Shown here in pieces: positions 33,001-45,388 of a stretch of 64,000 nt of DNA; within the stretch, counting starts at the first letter, position 1, and each line of letters opens with the position of its first letter. The translations under genes were made by a program, and so were the position numbers. Source of the stretch: Oscheius dolichura (Eukaryota; Nematoda; Chromadorea; Rhabditida; Rhabditidae). The stretch spans positions 7,550,001 through 7,614,000 of the forward strand of contig OW051494.1 in assembly GCA_932521035.1 (NCBI GenBank). Reading direction: 5' to 3'. The notes under the pieces were generated by a model. It was not told the DNA's origin, made no database searches, and saw nothing but the letters and a program-made list of their open reading frames with translations.

Positions 33001-35450
33001 AACTCTTTGGGGGGCCGACCGCCGGCCATTCTGATTTCCTTGTGTTGCCCATAGAATATTCAATTCCAAGACTGTCTACTCTCTATAATATTCAATTTGG
33101 GAGGTACGATCAAAGCATATGATCCCACCGAGTACAAAATGTTGTCCGGGAGGGGGCGGATGCCGTCTACAGGTGTGTGTGCTGGGAGGATAATTTGTAG
33201 AACGGAAATGAACATCGGCAGGCCTTATTTTTACCCCTTTTCTGTCCTCGGTAATTGACTTGATTACCATGTGGAGCACAGCAAATGAATCTGATCAGCG
33301 ACGGAGATTGGATCCCGTCGTTCCGGACCGTCCTCCCTCTAGTTAGTCACTCCTCGGCCGGTCGGGTTAGCCTTTGGTGCAACACGCCCTTTTTGAAAAT
33401 TGTTCCGATTCCCATAAAAGAAGACCATGATCAAGGGGAAGGGCAATCTCCGCCCCTATTAGATCCGTAGAAGGGCTTCCCTAGGTCAAGGGGAGATCCT
33501 CCTCTGGGACTGATGGCGCCCGCTCTGACTGACAGTACCCATCCCGGCCCTTAACTCTTTCTGCTCTAAAATTCGATTTCCAGTGCTCTATTCGACTACA
33601 AGTACTCCGTTTAGTCCCTTTTCTCCTCAACACTCCCCCCTCCTCGAAATAATTACCGTCCCACCGCTCAGCCTCATCTGCCCCTTCCTTATATAGTACC
33701 TATAGTAATTCTGCCTCCTCATCAGATCCACCACCGCCATGTTCTCGTCCCCCCGCTATTCGTCGACATGTCCTTTTATCCTTTTGTGTCGACTGAATCA
33801 GACATGTACAACCCGTGCTGTACTTAATGTTCAAGGGTCGACGCCTCTCCTTCCCGATTACACCTGCCCAACTCCAGTCCATTTTGGGCGTCCCCTTTTC
33901 TAACCCGAAAAAAACGAGAGAGCCGAACCGGAAAGAGGATTAAAGGGGGAATATTTAAGCAGCGATCAAAACACATTTTTATGGAAAATAGAGCTTCTAG
34001 TTTAGGTAAAAATTCATTCTCCCCGGAATGAAGAAAACGGGCATATCTCCCTTCCCCTCTTTCCGGGGTCTGCCGCTATCATCCCCTTATCTGGATCAAC
34101 TCTGATGTCATCAATCCTCCTCCCATGGAACTCTGCTGCCACCCGGCCGTGTTCTCCCGCCCTGATCTCTGACAGCGTGGCTTCCTCTCCCCTAATCAGA
34201 GATCTCCTCCCATTGTTCTCATCCCCTGTCGTCATCGAACATTTTCCATGTTCCCAGTGGTTCTCCCTGCTCTCCGTGTGTTCTACACCAATTGAACTAT
34301 GACACCTCGCCGTCGAAAACAATTAACCTTTTTCCGTAGTGACTCACTGGCTATAATTAAAAATTCTCTTTCCACCCGGTTCCCAGAAGACTATAGGCAA
34401 TGTTTTCCCTGCTCTCTATAGCACAAACAGATCCGGTGTAGAGGGGCCTCGTACTCGAGAAGAGGTGAAGCACCGAGGGTACTCTGCCCAGCTACAGGAG
34501 GTCACGTAGCCGGGTTAATCGGCTCACTCTCCGTTCTCTTTCTTCGTTTTCTGAACTCTACACGTTCGGAAATGAGGAAGAAGAAGCTCAAATGATCCGG
34601 GAAGCCTTCCCGGGACATCTGGCTTCCGGGGGCACACGGTGAACGAGAAAGAGCAGAGGTTCTCTATCCTTCTTGTTATGATCTATTTCTCAAAGAAGCA
34701 CTTCCTGAACACCTCCAAATTTTACAATAACACCCGGATTATTTGATTGTTACAGTACCCCGAAATTTTCAAAACTCGTTAATCCCGCGTCCTTGCTTTA
34801 TGCTGTGTATCACCCTCTTTGAATGCATTTTTCTCCATATTTTTGTATTTTTACTTCAATGATATTTGATCCATTTTGATCAGTAAAACATTCTGACTTT
34901 TTATGGCCTGGTCACCCTTGATGTCCTTCCTCGTGGAAGTCTCCCCTCCGTCCATTTTGTTCTCTCTCTTTCCCAACGGCAACGTGAGAATGAACACCCG
35001 GGTGATCTCATCTGAAACATCATCCTTCTCTTTCTCCCTCTTCTGGATCATCATCGTCTCATTTTATTGTACATCATTTTATATTTACTCTCCTTTCTCG
35101 TTCCAATAACAGGGAAGAGAAGAGAGATCTTGTACTCCTTCCCCCATAAATTATGGGCCATAATGACATGGCTCCCCCTCTCATTTCCGAGGGCTGACTC
35201 AGCTGCCCTCTCCAGTTCCAATAATTTGATATTATCACAGCGATAATAGTAATAATTTCCTGTTCATTCTGATGAGATAAATCAAGAAATCAGAAAATAC
35301 ACGGGTGAAAGAGGGCAGAAAATTACGTCGGGAACGTATAGAATAGTCAAGTAGGGCGACACGTCCGCCTCTAAAGACACCTACACTTTCAGTTGCCCTT
35401 TCTCGTGGTCCCGTGTGGAAGATACTGTAACCATACATTTCAGGGGAGAA
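30083..35450. other. Gene-poor region, about 5.4 kb
   Basis: No supported gene. Includes purine-rich DNA at 30,240-30,700 with CGGCAGACGGCAG-like words near 30,890, pyrimidine-rich tracts (32,280-32,500; 33,600-33,860), and a lone B-box-like GTTCGATCCCC at about 31,168. If receptor gene 3 has upstream exons with a DNA-binding domain they should lie here on the plus strand, but I found no CxxC...FFR pattern. Confidence 0.4.
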
Positions 35451-37848
35451 ATGGAAGTGGCTGCCTGTTCACATCGCCGTGGAGGGAAGCAGAATACGGA
35501 CTGTAATGCGGAGGAGCCCATGGAAATGGAACTGCCAAGTATTGAACCGGTTGAGGAACTTTTGGTCAAGAAAATGGACTTTACACGGCCACTGGTAAGT
35601 TCATACAGCTCTTTTTTTATAAACTACAGTATACCCTAAACAATTACCGTATCCCCAAGTAAAGGGAGATCGGCGTCCCTCCCCGCGCGTCTTTTCCGTA
35701 ATGGCATAATCAAGCTCCCTTGTCCAAATTATACGGATAGAGAGACTTTTCCGTATTTTTCCCATTGGCCAAATATTTAAAATGATAATTGGGAATGCAT
35801 TAGCTACCATATCCCTCTAATAGAAGGGTGTAGTTCAATCGTCAGTTCTCCTCCCGGATAACCATGGGAAAGCCATTGAACCGCGCCAGGCCATCAGAGG
35901 GACGGGTAACTTGTCACCCTTCCAGAAGACAAAAGATGGGATTTTACAATCAAAAGAGGGATAATTTGGTGCGCTGACGGTCAAGTACCGTACTCCTGTC
36001 CCCCGTCCACCCTCATTCTCCTTTGGGTCTTGTTCAATGTTCCCGGGGCAGACAGAGCCGTTCGTGAACACGGCCTCTTGCCTTCCTTCTTATCCGGGGA
36101 TCATTCCTGCCCACAAGATGACAAGTCCATAGACTCAATCCGAAGAGCACGTGTCGTGTTTTCAGACGAAATATTCTCTCGTCAAGGCCCCCGCCCGGAT
36201 CTGCTACTCCAACATGAACCTGACTCCCGTGGAATATGTCCACACCCTGGTGCAGTTGAATAGGTAAGCCCCACGTTTACTCTTTATTTATATCTGCCCC
36301 GCGTAATCCCCTCCGGCCTTCGTTTCTTTTTTTTTCTCTGCTCGAAAAGTGCACACTCAGAGAAGGTGGCTTGTGACGATGAATAGCCGAGTAGTCGCAC
36401 ATTGTGTTTCCGATGAATTATTCCCCGATGAACTGGAATAAGATAACAATCTGAACGGGGTCGGGGTGACTTCGAAAGATTATTAATATTCATCAGGTGT
36501 AAAAACAGAGGGGTGGGCGGAGAAAAAGGACGGGAGAAGGGCAACTGGCGCCATCGGGGGACGGGTAACTATGGTTATTTTGGAGAGGAGGCGGGAGATC
36601 GTTGACCAGCTATTTTTAATGGGAGGGAGGATTACGGCAGGTCTGGGGTTCCTCGACGATCCATAAAAGAAACTCATCCCAGTGAAGGGCAGCCCCAGAG
36701 CAGCTGACCGTCCCGTCTGCCCGAGCTTCCCTCTGTCATCTCTCCGATGACTACCGTACTCAAAATGCTTCCAAAGTATGTCTTCCCATGTCTTCCAAAA
36801 AAAAAATGTCTTCCCTTTGGATACAGTAATCCTGCCCCCCGTACGGAATGCCCTTTCCCGGCTGTCTCCTAGGTTATTCCCCCCAAAAAGAGAGGGAGGA
36901 CGATCAATACCCTATCTAATTCCAGATTTTGTACCACTTTTGCCACCACCAGCACCCAAGTGGCCAATCTCGACGTCTCTCTGAAGAGTGTCATCAAACG
37001 AGAGGCCAAGGCTGTCCGGCAACGAAAGGTAGTTCCATCCTCCCCGATTAAGCCAAGTCTTCACTTCAGGACGACGACTGCCAGTGCCAGGGACATCGGT
37101 TCTCCAATACTTACGCTAAAATGGTCCAACTTTATGTGAAGAGATTCTCCGGGATCGAGGAGATGAAGAGATTGAGCCAACAGGACCTGGTCAGTCGGCC
37201 GTCCCCTACCCTCCTAGAAATGGCTGTTCAGATGAGGCAGATCCAGTTCTGTTTCTGTCGATTCGTCAGTTTCAACACGGCTTATTTCAACTGGAAGGAG
37301 GCCATGTCCGAAAAGTTTCATGGCACTTTGTAAGTCGATAAAATGAGAGGAATAAGTAGATTTTATAGGTACAAAGAGATGGAGACACTGGTCGAGCCGG
37401 AGCACCTGGAGGCCGTCCACAACGACATCGACGACTTGTTCCTCAGCGACGAGGAGTACGAAATGCTCAACACCATCCTCTTCTTCTCCCCAGGTTCGTT
37501 ATTTACAAAAGAAAAGGAGAGCGGCTCCCTTTTCCAGGAGCGAATCTCTCGCCCGAGGGTCAGACCATCCTCCAGACGACGAGGAAGTCCTACGTGGCCG
37601 CCTTGACGGAATATCTTCGAGACGCCTACGAGCCAGACTTCACAGCCGCGGATATCCTCATCCGGAACTGGCAACTCCTCCAGGTCGTCGGCAACGTCGG
37701 GGTTTGTCTCTTTCTGATTAGAAGAATGTACCGTATTCTTCAGGAAATGGCCGAGGCGCTGAGCCGGTCCTTCGTCATGGCGGCTGCATTCGACTTGGCC
37801 CATATGAAAGGAAGCCTCACATTTGATCTACATTTGAGGGAATTTTAA
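35451..37848 (+). CDS. Nuclear hormone receptor 3, apparently ligand-binding domain only
   Basis: Seven exons: 35451-35594, 36166-36263, 36953-37028, 37070-37329, 37369-37493, 37538-37701 and 37744-37848, all in phase, 323 residues. The C-terminal two-thirds is a nematode NHR ligand-binding domain: SNTYAKMVQLYVKRFSG, a CRFVSFNTAYFNWKEA helix, LSDEEYEMLNTILFFSPG, and a final MKGSLTFDLHLREF. The first exon starts MEVAACSHRRGG and codes for an acidic stretch with no zinc finger. A CATTTCAG acceptor sits 9 bases before the ATG, so it is either a trans-splice site or the acceptor of an intron from an unseen exon. If complete, the protein resembles DNA-binding-domain-less receptors, which regulate partners rather than bind DNA. 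Introns 1 and 2 are long for this window (571 and 689 bp). Confidence 0.82.
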
Positions 37849-37963
37849 TAACAGACGGCAATGAATTGTAGAATATTGTATTTTCTTCTGTTTTGGGGAA
37901 AGAGCAGGGTCAAATGCCAATTTCGCAAAAGAAGTGTGTTTGAATAGAAAAGCAAAAATGTTT

Positions 37964-38035
37964 TGACCACTGAGTGATTCGAACACCCAACCTTTCGATC
38001 TGGAGTCGAACGCGCTACCGTTGCGCCAAGCGGTC
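37964..38035 (-). tRNA. tRNA-Trp (anticodon CCA)
   Basis: A 72-nt cloverleaf on the minus strand. The acceptor stem GACCGCT pairs with AGTGGTC (one G-T), discriminator A. D-arm TGGCGCAACGG, anticodon stem TTCGA/TCGAA with loop CTCCAGA giving CCA, and T-arm GGGTG/CACTC around TTCGAAT. Intronless. Confidence 0.96.
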
Positions 38036-38514
38036 ACACGTGGTTTAGTTTGGCGCTACTAGTGAAGAGATTATGGATAGCTGGGAAATATGACTATTGT
38101 GCGATTTCTGATAGCATCCTGAGCTTCAGGAGAACGCTCTTCCCAGTCCCATCGTCGTAGGCAACCAATCCGAGACCCTTTCTCTTACCAGGCAACGAAA
38201 CAGGAGTCGGCCGCCTCTTCCGCCGCCAAATAGAAAGGACACCAGTGTCGTCTCCATTTATTGCCTTGAGGGAGAACAAGAAGAGAAGGACGGAGACGAC
38301 TCTGTAATCAACTATCGGCCCAGCCGATCACTCTATCTAAAGAAGGAGCGCGCCAATAGCCAGGAGATCGGGGGGCTTTCTCGTCCCGTTGCCTTTTCAA
38401 CAACAGGGTTCTCTACAAAATTCCTTATTTACAGTATGATAAGATGATGAACCTTTATCATTGAATATTTACAATATTAATACAGTGTATGACTGGATAT
38501 GTGCCCGTCTCCTC
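38036..38514 (-). other. Spacer with a possible short coding segment
   Basis: On the minus strand 38,094-38,279 reads as a 61-codon basic peptide (contains SIWRRKRRPTPVSLPGKRK and ends LRMLSEIAQ) with G/C-rich third positions. It has no clear start, splice partner or homologue. It might be a lost terminal exon. Nothing else was seen here. Confidence 0.25.
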
Positions 38515-39007
38515 CTAGGCATCCTTGATTCGTTGGATGCTGACCTCCCCCATCTTCTTGGTCGGCTGGTGTTTCTCCACAAAGAGGAGGAATTTCTCCT
38601 TGAGTCTCTTCCTGCTGCCCGGCTGTATTCCCTGGAGGATGATCTTCATCTCGGTCACGACCTCGTGGTATCTCTCGGCCCTGGCCGTCTGCTTCTGGAA
38701 GACCAGCTCGATGTGTATCTTTCCCTGGAGAGCCTCGGCCACTCGATCCCCCGAACTCCAGTAGGCCACCCGGCCAGAATATTTAATATATTTCTGTAAT
38801 TTTTTTATTTATTTAAAACTAGAGTAAACATACCTTCTGCAAATGGACGAGACGAGCAACCCGGTCTAGTTGATCCTTGCTGCTGATGGCCAGGAGATCG
38901 TTGATTCGGGTGCAGGTGGCCGCCAGCTGGACCGTGGAGAGGATGTCGACCTTTTTCAAGATACTGATGGTTAGGTGGGGAGGAAGACAGGTCACATAGA
39001 AGGGCAT
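38515..39007 (-). CDS. F-box-like protein, 150 residues
   Basis: Two exons, 38834-39007 and 38515-38793. The first exon codes for an F-box-like motif, starting MPFYVTCLPPHL, then ILKKVDILSTVQLAATC and INDLL. This fits the F-box pattern LP..l...Il..v......l...C..in, which binds Skp1 in SCF ubiquitin ligases. The second exon is mostly helical and basic (QGKIHIELVFQKQTARAERY, KEKFLLFVEKHQ), with no recognised substrate domain. The start chosen follows an ATTTTAG site 5 bases before ATG, a likely trans-splice acceptor. An upstream in-frame ATG at 39,100 would add 31 residues. Small, fast-evolving F-box proteins are common in nematodes. The F-box call is moderate, as it rests on the pattern alone. 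Confidence 0.6.
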
Positions 39008-42000
39008 ACCCGCTAAAATGGATATATTGTATTGTTGAAAGTGGTGGCAGGACGGTAGGGGGCTGGGGAGGATGGCCCGGAACCATTTAGAACAGCTCAT
39101 TTCAAAATTGGAACTTCCCGAGTTTTTTTCTCTTTTAAAATTAGAATCAAGAGGATGTTGTAAAGGCCTAGATCACGATTGATTACTGTAAATCTTGGCA
39201 AAATTGGTACTGAAAGGTGGGCGCTGCAGTCTATTTGGGGGACTCCATCCTCCTGACTGGGCTTTATAAAGCTTTCCGCTCTTTTCCAGTGGAGGAGAAG
39301 GGGTCGATGGAACAACAAAGTGAGAAAAAGAGGGGTATCTGGTCAATAAATCCAGAAGGAAAGAACTATTTTGGTAGCGAGCCCCCTCCATTGCCCTCTC
39401 CCTAGCCGTCTACTGTTTACAACTCGGGCCTGCAAATCGAGGAAAATACACAAAAACGGTTGTTTTCTCGATGCTGTTATTGTTGTGTATTTCGAGAAGG
39501 AAGGGGGATCCGGGGGGAAAACATGGACTGGTCAAGAAGATGATCTCCTTTCTTTTATGCCTAACTATCGCCAAGTGGGGGGAAACTCGTTATGCGAACT
39601 GGAAAACTGGGGGGCAGGGAAGCTATGCGTGGGGGAATATAGCTAAATGGCATAGTCCTCAATGAGAGAAATACATCGGGAAAGGTGAGAATTATCTATC
39701 GAGGGGTTATGCGCCAGGGGGCCGGCCGATAGGAGGCCGGTCGGGGAGGACAAGACTGTCGGCCGGAGGAGACGGTAGGATCGGAAACAAAGACCTCACT
39801 CCGAAGGGGACCCTCCAGTCGGTGAAAATATATATTATAGACCGTCCGAACTGGCGGAATATTCAAAACACCCAATATCACTGTTAAAATAGAGACTTCT
39901 GTCTCCTCCGCCCTTTTCTCATCATTCTTGGGATTTATTTGAAAAATACAATGAGGTACAGCCCATTCACTTTAACCAGTTCACTATAAAATACAATAAA
40001 AAGCCAGAAAACCAACCTCCAACTGGTGCTGCTCCGGCTAAACTTGATCCCTATGCTTTATTAAGCGCGAGGCCGCTTTTCCCGAAATGTTCGCTTTCCT
40101 CCTGGAAAATCTATGGGGAGAGACTCAAATTGTACTCATATAGGCTATGAAAACCCTTTTGTTGTATTCAGCATCGTCTCCAAAAAAGCTCCAGAATGAG
40201 ACACCGAAGTCAACTGAACAGGTCATCCTGTTGATTCTTGTCAAATCCGGTAAACGGACGCGATCCTGGTCAGACGTCAGTTTTTCGTCTGCTCTGCCTC
40301 AGGATGGTCGTCTTCTGCGCAATTAGGTTGCTTTTTTTCTATTGGGGTTAACTTTTGGTAACTAACCCTGCCCTACAAAGGGCATCACTCTTTTGGAGTG
40401 GATTCGGTCCATGCCTCTCTCGGACGAATCGAAATCGCGTTGTGGGCTTCGATCCACGCAACATTACGCGTCCCGTTTATTCGGGTATACTTCTTTTGTT
40501 CTAAAAGTCTCGGTCGTATGGGGTAGCCAATGGGACAAGCGGAGAGAGACCGCCACTCGAAGCAACCTACCCTTTGAAGTCATTCAAAGCAGGTGTCCTG
40601 GCAATTTCCTGGCTGGTTGAATCCATTGTGTACCAAGGCGGTCTTTGGCTCCGATGTGATTCCGAAGCCAAAAGGGAAATCTGCACCTTAATACACGATC
40701 CTGACGCTTTCTTTTGGCAAAATTGTCAGCAAAAAAAATCGTTTCCGTTTATCGTTCATGGCTCGTCCTTGTTTTTCCATTTTCAGGAATCCTGACTGGC
40801 TGGCACTGCGTGGAGGATGCAACTAGAATGGAGAACGGCACTGAAGAAAGGTTGGTAGATCTATAAAATGTGTGAAAAAGAAAAAAGAAGCAGGCTGATT
40901 TCAATAGCTTTTTCAAATGAGACAAGTAACTTCGTTTACAGGCAGGAGCTCATGGAAGAAAAATTATGCAAAAAGGAGTGATGTGTCAACAACAAGAATA
41001 GAAAAGTACACAAAAGAAGCTGTGAGCACAAGTGAAACAATTCTACAGTAGCGACAAGAGCACAGCTAAACGCAAGCACCTTCCAAGGTTCGTTTTTAGA
41101 AATTTGCTTGGACATATGAAAAGAAAAAAAAATGATCAAACGTATTGGAAAAGGTCGGATATGAACAAAGATGCATAAAACCTGTTCTTTGCAAAGGAAA
41201 TAATGAATTGCAGCCACTGCTCCAGGCCAACTTTTGTTCAAAAATATCGCGAATATTTTGCTACATTTGAGCGAACAGCCGGATGAATTTTCCAATAATC
41301 TTGACAAGTTGAATCATGCTAACTCTTGTAAATTTGTGCCATTCGACTTGATGCATTTTTGTCAAAATTAAAAGGATCCAGTTGGGACTTGTGCAAAAGC
41401 AGGTCAATTCGTCTTGTATTGTTTTGTTCATATGAAAACAAACGAAAAAGAGCTTACTTGTATTTACATGTAGCATTTGCTGGAACGAGACAAAAGCTTT
41501 CTAAACTGGTAGTAAACTCAATTCACGCTTCTGTAAAAAATTGTCAAATTCAATGAAAAAAACCTATAAAGAAGAGCAATGTTTGCAACAAAAGAGAACG
41601 AAAGAAAATAAACAATGTTCGGAAGCTTCTTCTAACAGTGAGTGAAAAGTAAATGCACAATTCTCAACGCAAAATTAGAAAAACCTTGGTAATGGCTTGT
41701 TGTATATCAATGCTAGCTGCCAAACGACTCAATAAGGAAGATCATGCAAAACTATAAAGTCATATTTCAGGCAAGAACAGAAGAGCGAGACACGAGAATA
41801 GAAGAAGACAAAGAACAACCTGTGACCAATCATATGCATTTCCAAAATTCCGTTTGGATTCCTGATGTCGGTGGCAGGATTGGTGGATATTATTTCGGTA
41901 CGTTCTAATTTGGTATATCCATTTTGCCAGCAAATTGGTCAAATTCTCATGCAAAGGCTCCGTTCATATCGACCCGACCGTTGGTCATTCGAAAGGCAAA

Positions 42001-44141
42001 AGGATGTCGAATTTTTAGCGGCGGGATTTCCAAAATTCAAATTTTTGATCAAATAATTGAATTGCTTCGATTTTTCTTGATTGAACTTCGTTTTTCAGGT
42101 GTTTCTCCATGATGGCCGCTCCTTCCATCGCAAGAAGACCATCGAGACGCTTCCCCGTCCTCCTTTTTGTGATATTTGACCCTCAGGCGTACAAGCCCTG
42201 GAGGGTCTCGTGTTCTTTTTGCTTGTTTCTGTTATTGAGCAGTCGAGGTGGCGGAAAAGAGCTGGGCACAACACACTGCCGCGATTTTTGCAGCGCGAAA
42301 TAGCCTATTTGAGCTTTGCGCATCGCATTCTTGTTGCCAAGCTTACCGTCGCGCAATACTTTTGTTGCCTCGCGCAGTGTCTAAAGGCCCGGCTCTTTCC
42401 TTGGCTCCCAGCTCCATCCCCCCTGTCCAGCACCTCCTCCCCCATGCTGCGTCATGCTCCCCATGCAATTTTTACTCGCCAGCGCTGACGCAAATTAGGA
42501 GTGAATTGCTCTTCTTTTTGAATTTTACGTGGCCGTTCTCCTTTCCCGGCCACAGACCATGGACGACGCCTGCCGTCCGAAGAGAGGACGAGGGACGAGA
42601 GCCACGAAGGCCACTCGAGGAAAGAAGAACATCAAAATGGCATGGAGGATATTCTAAACGGGTAAACGGAAAGGAGTCAAGAATTTCCTCGTGTGCGACT
42701 GTATGAATGGGCTATAGAAGGTCGAAAAGGGAAGCGAAAGATTGTACCCCGAAGAAACGGCTGAATGGGGAAGAAACTGAGACAAATAAGGAAGGGAAGG
42801 GTGGAAGAAGATGTACAGACATCCTCAGGACAGGGGATGGGAAGAAAGGGGATAAACTCTGAAGGGGAGAGTGCGAAAGGATCCTCCGATGTCGAGGAGG
42901 GGATCCAAACGACGGGAGGACGGTGGGCAGTGGACTCCTGTGGCGGGGAGATGTGGAGAACGAGGGAATTGGACGAGACTGGCAGTGTTTCCCCCCGAAA
43001 ATCACATTTTCTCAAATGGAAACTGTTGAAACACCGAACCTGATCAAGGAGATGGCGTCTCCGGGTGGGCAGCCATCCGACGGGTGGCCGTGACAGAGGA
43101 GATGATCGGGGCTCGTTGTTCAGAGCTTCTCTTCCAGTTTGGAGAGTAGATTTCGGCCTCGATGACTCGAAGGAGACCGCCATTGTACCGTATCTATCCT
43201 GGAATGTCAACTGTTTCAGTGAGCAAAAAAGGGTGGCTATTCTGGTTTAGTTTATCGTTTCCTCCAAATCCCTTCTTCCAACGGACGAGCAGACCAGGTG
43301 GCAGCCTCCAAGTCGAAATCACACTTCCAATGGCTACATTTCCCCCTCTTCTCTGGTCTGCCCCTACCTTTCCCAGTCCCACAGAGTCGTTTCCTTCTAT
43401 CACCACAGTCTCCAGGCAGCTACAGTAGTCTTTTTACCGTCTCACTCCACAATTTTGGGAATAAATAAAAAAGAATGACAAAATGAACCATGTTTTCGGT
43501 TGATTTCAAAGTTAGGTGAAAGAAAATGAAGAGAAGTCGAAAGACTTCGAGAAGATCTCGCGAAGAGCGGATTCCATAGGGAATTAAAAGTCAAAAATGA
43601 ACAGAAATGAGCCATTTCGGCGTGGATCGTCTGTCGGCAGTTGGTCTCCGTCGGTGTCTGCCGGTTCACTTGCGAACAATTGATAAAAGAAGAGAATGAG
43701 ATCATATCAAAAGAGTTATCAGAATTTGGAACGGGTATTCCACTACCAGGAGCCTTTCCTCTATTTTTGGACATTTTAACCCGGCACCAGTCTCCGTCCC
43801 TTCCTGGCGTCACCACACACCCGCGATTTGGACGGGGCACTCGGGGGCAGGGGGACAGATTCAGAGGGGATCGGTTGAACCTATTTTTTTCTACTGATTT
43901 TTTTGTCCTTTTGCCCGTTTATTTTTTGTGGCCTTATTAATCCGTGGAGTAGAGTAGCATCCAATAGACGAGATCTTGGTCCAGATAGTCCCGGGTCGAA
44001 TAGATCGAGCAGCTTGGGTCTCCTTGGGGACAGGCAGCTGAGGTGGTGGCTTTATAGCTCTTTTATTGTTTCTTTTTCTTTTCTTTTTAAATCTATAGCA
44101 TCAAGATGCGGTAGGAGGCCAGGTACAGCTAAAAAAGGTGG
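39008..44141. other. Gene-poor region, about 5.1 kb
   Basis: No supported gene. About 40,900-42,100 is AT-rich. About 42,560-43,100 is strongly purine-skewed on the plus strand, which produces long but unconvincing frames on both strands. No RNA gene, mobile element or long repeat recognised. Confidence 0.4.
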
Positions 44142-45263
44142 TTAATTTAAATGTTTAGAAAGAACAACCTCGCACTCCTTCCTCGTCAGGCGTCTGGTTA
44201 CCAGAGGAAGTGGCGGCGGCGTCGGCAGGAAGGCTGACTCGTCGACTGGATCAGGATGGCCGCGGGTAGAGGGGCGGCTCCGGCCATGGTCGAGCGGCAG
44301 GCGAGGATGCTTCCTCTGGACGGGACACAGCTGGTCGTCGGCGGCTGGACGCTTCTTCGGTGTCTTCTTCGGCTGCACCACAGGAAGAGGACTGGGCGGC
44401 TGCGGGCTCCGTTGCAGGTGGTGGTCATCTGCCACAGGGAGCGGGCTGTGGCAGGGGGAGCTCCTGGAGTGGACGGCGCGGGCCTGCTCGACGTCGTCGT
44501 CTTCTTCTTCCGGAGGAGGGAGCAGCTCGGCCAGCTGGCGGTCATCGTCCTCGTCGGGTAGAGGCGGCAGGCTGTCGTCGTCTTCTCCTTCCTCTTCTCC
44601 AACACTAACTTCCATCGTCTTCTCTCCTCCATCATCTTCTCCTTCTTCCATCTCATCCATCCATCCATCAGCTTCTCCTCCACTTCCATCCTCCATCTCT
44701 TCATCCACAGGTGCTCCTCCATCCTCATCTTCTCTTTCCAGGCCAAGGTGCTCCAGGAAGTCGTTGGCATCGTACGACACCTGGCGGTCGTAGCTGCTGA
44801 TGGTGTGCAGGCTGCTCGGGCGGTGGCGGATCTTCCGGAGGAACAGCTGCTCCTGGTCTGCAGGATCATCGCCACGGCTCAGACTGAGCTCACTAGTGGG
44901 AGGGCCGCTTTCCTCACTTACATCACTAGGGCTCATGCTGACAGACCAAGAGCAGGCGCCAGACGAGGGGGCGACTTTGCCGTTTTTTATAGATGACGGA
45001 GAAACATCTCTTCCAGAGGTGGGCGACTCTGGGGAATCGGGCACGATGACGGGGGCCCGATCTTCGTCCTCGGCCTCGTGATCCTCCTGGTCCTCGGAGG
45101 ACCGGTGGATGACGGGCTGGGGAGGTAAGACCCATAGAGGGGGGTCACATCTCCCGGAGGACGGCATGGGTTGGGGTGGCGCTAAAAATAGTGTTGAGTT
45201 ACGGAAATAGGGAAGGACAAACCTATCCACCCCTTCACTTTGGCTTTCGCCGTTCGCACCAGC
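44142..45263 (-). CDS. Acidic, Pro-rich low-complexity protein, 5' end unresolved
   Basis: A long exon 44142-45181 continues in phase into 45223-45263 through a 41-bp intron. The upstream part was not found (the exon starts in phase 2 at a TTTCTAG acceptor). About 360 residues: first a short basic region (LVRTAKAKVKGWIAPP), then a Ser/Pro-rich part, then a very acidic middle with runs such as EEMEDGSGGEADGWMDEMEE and DEDDDRQLAELLPPPEEEDD. The C-terminal part is basic and Pro-rich (PKKTPKKRPAADD) and ends RRLTRKECEVVLSKHLN. The acidic/basic pattern is common in nuclear scaffold, histone-binding and transcription proteins. No folded domain recognised. An ELSLSRGDD-coding segment recurs near 47,200. 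Confidence 0.65.
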   Translation of the reverse strand, partial: AGANGESQSEGVDRFVLPYFRNSTLFLAPPQPMPSSGRCDPPLWVLPPQPVIHRSSEDQEDHEAEDEDRAPVIVPDSPESPTSGRDVSPSSIKNGKVAPSSGACSWSVSMSPSDVSEESGPPTSELSLSRGDDPADQEQLFLRKIRHRPSSLHTISSYDRQVSYDANDFLEHLGLEREDEDGGAPVDEEMEDGSGGEADGWMDEMEEGEDDGGEKTMEVSVGEEEGEDDDSLPPLPDEDDDRQLAELLPPPEEEDDDVEQARAVHSRSSPCHSPLPVADDHHLQRSPQPPSPLPVVQPKKTPKKRPAADDQLCPVQRKHPRLPLDHGRSRPSTRGHPDPVDESAFLPTPPPLPLVTRRLTRKECEVVLSKHLN

Positions 45264-45388
45264 CTAGAAAATTCACGAATCAGTATGACAATCAGGTAAA
45301 TTTTATCATTATTGTAATTTAATTCGAGATTTAGAAGCATTTATGGAATGGGACGAGCCCAGAGGACCGGGAGGAGACGATGGCCTTG

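Noticed and set aside
42560-43210. Overlapping long frames on both strands
   Set aside because: Strong purine skew explains the lack of stops on both strands; no domain and no credible splice signals.
44198-44875. 225-codon second frame on the minus strand inside the acidic gene
   Set aside because: Met/Arg/Thr-rich shadow of the acidic reading frame caused by its repetitive GAG/GAC codons.
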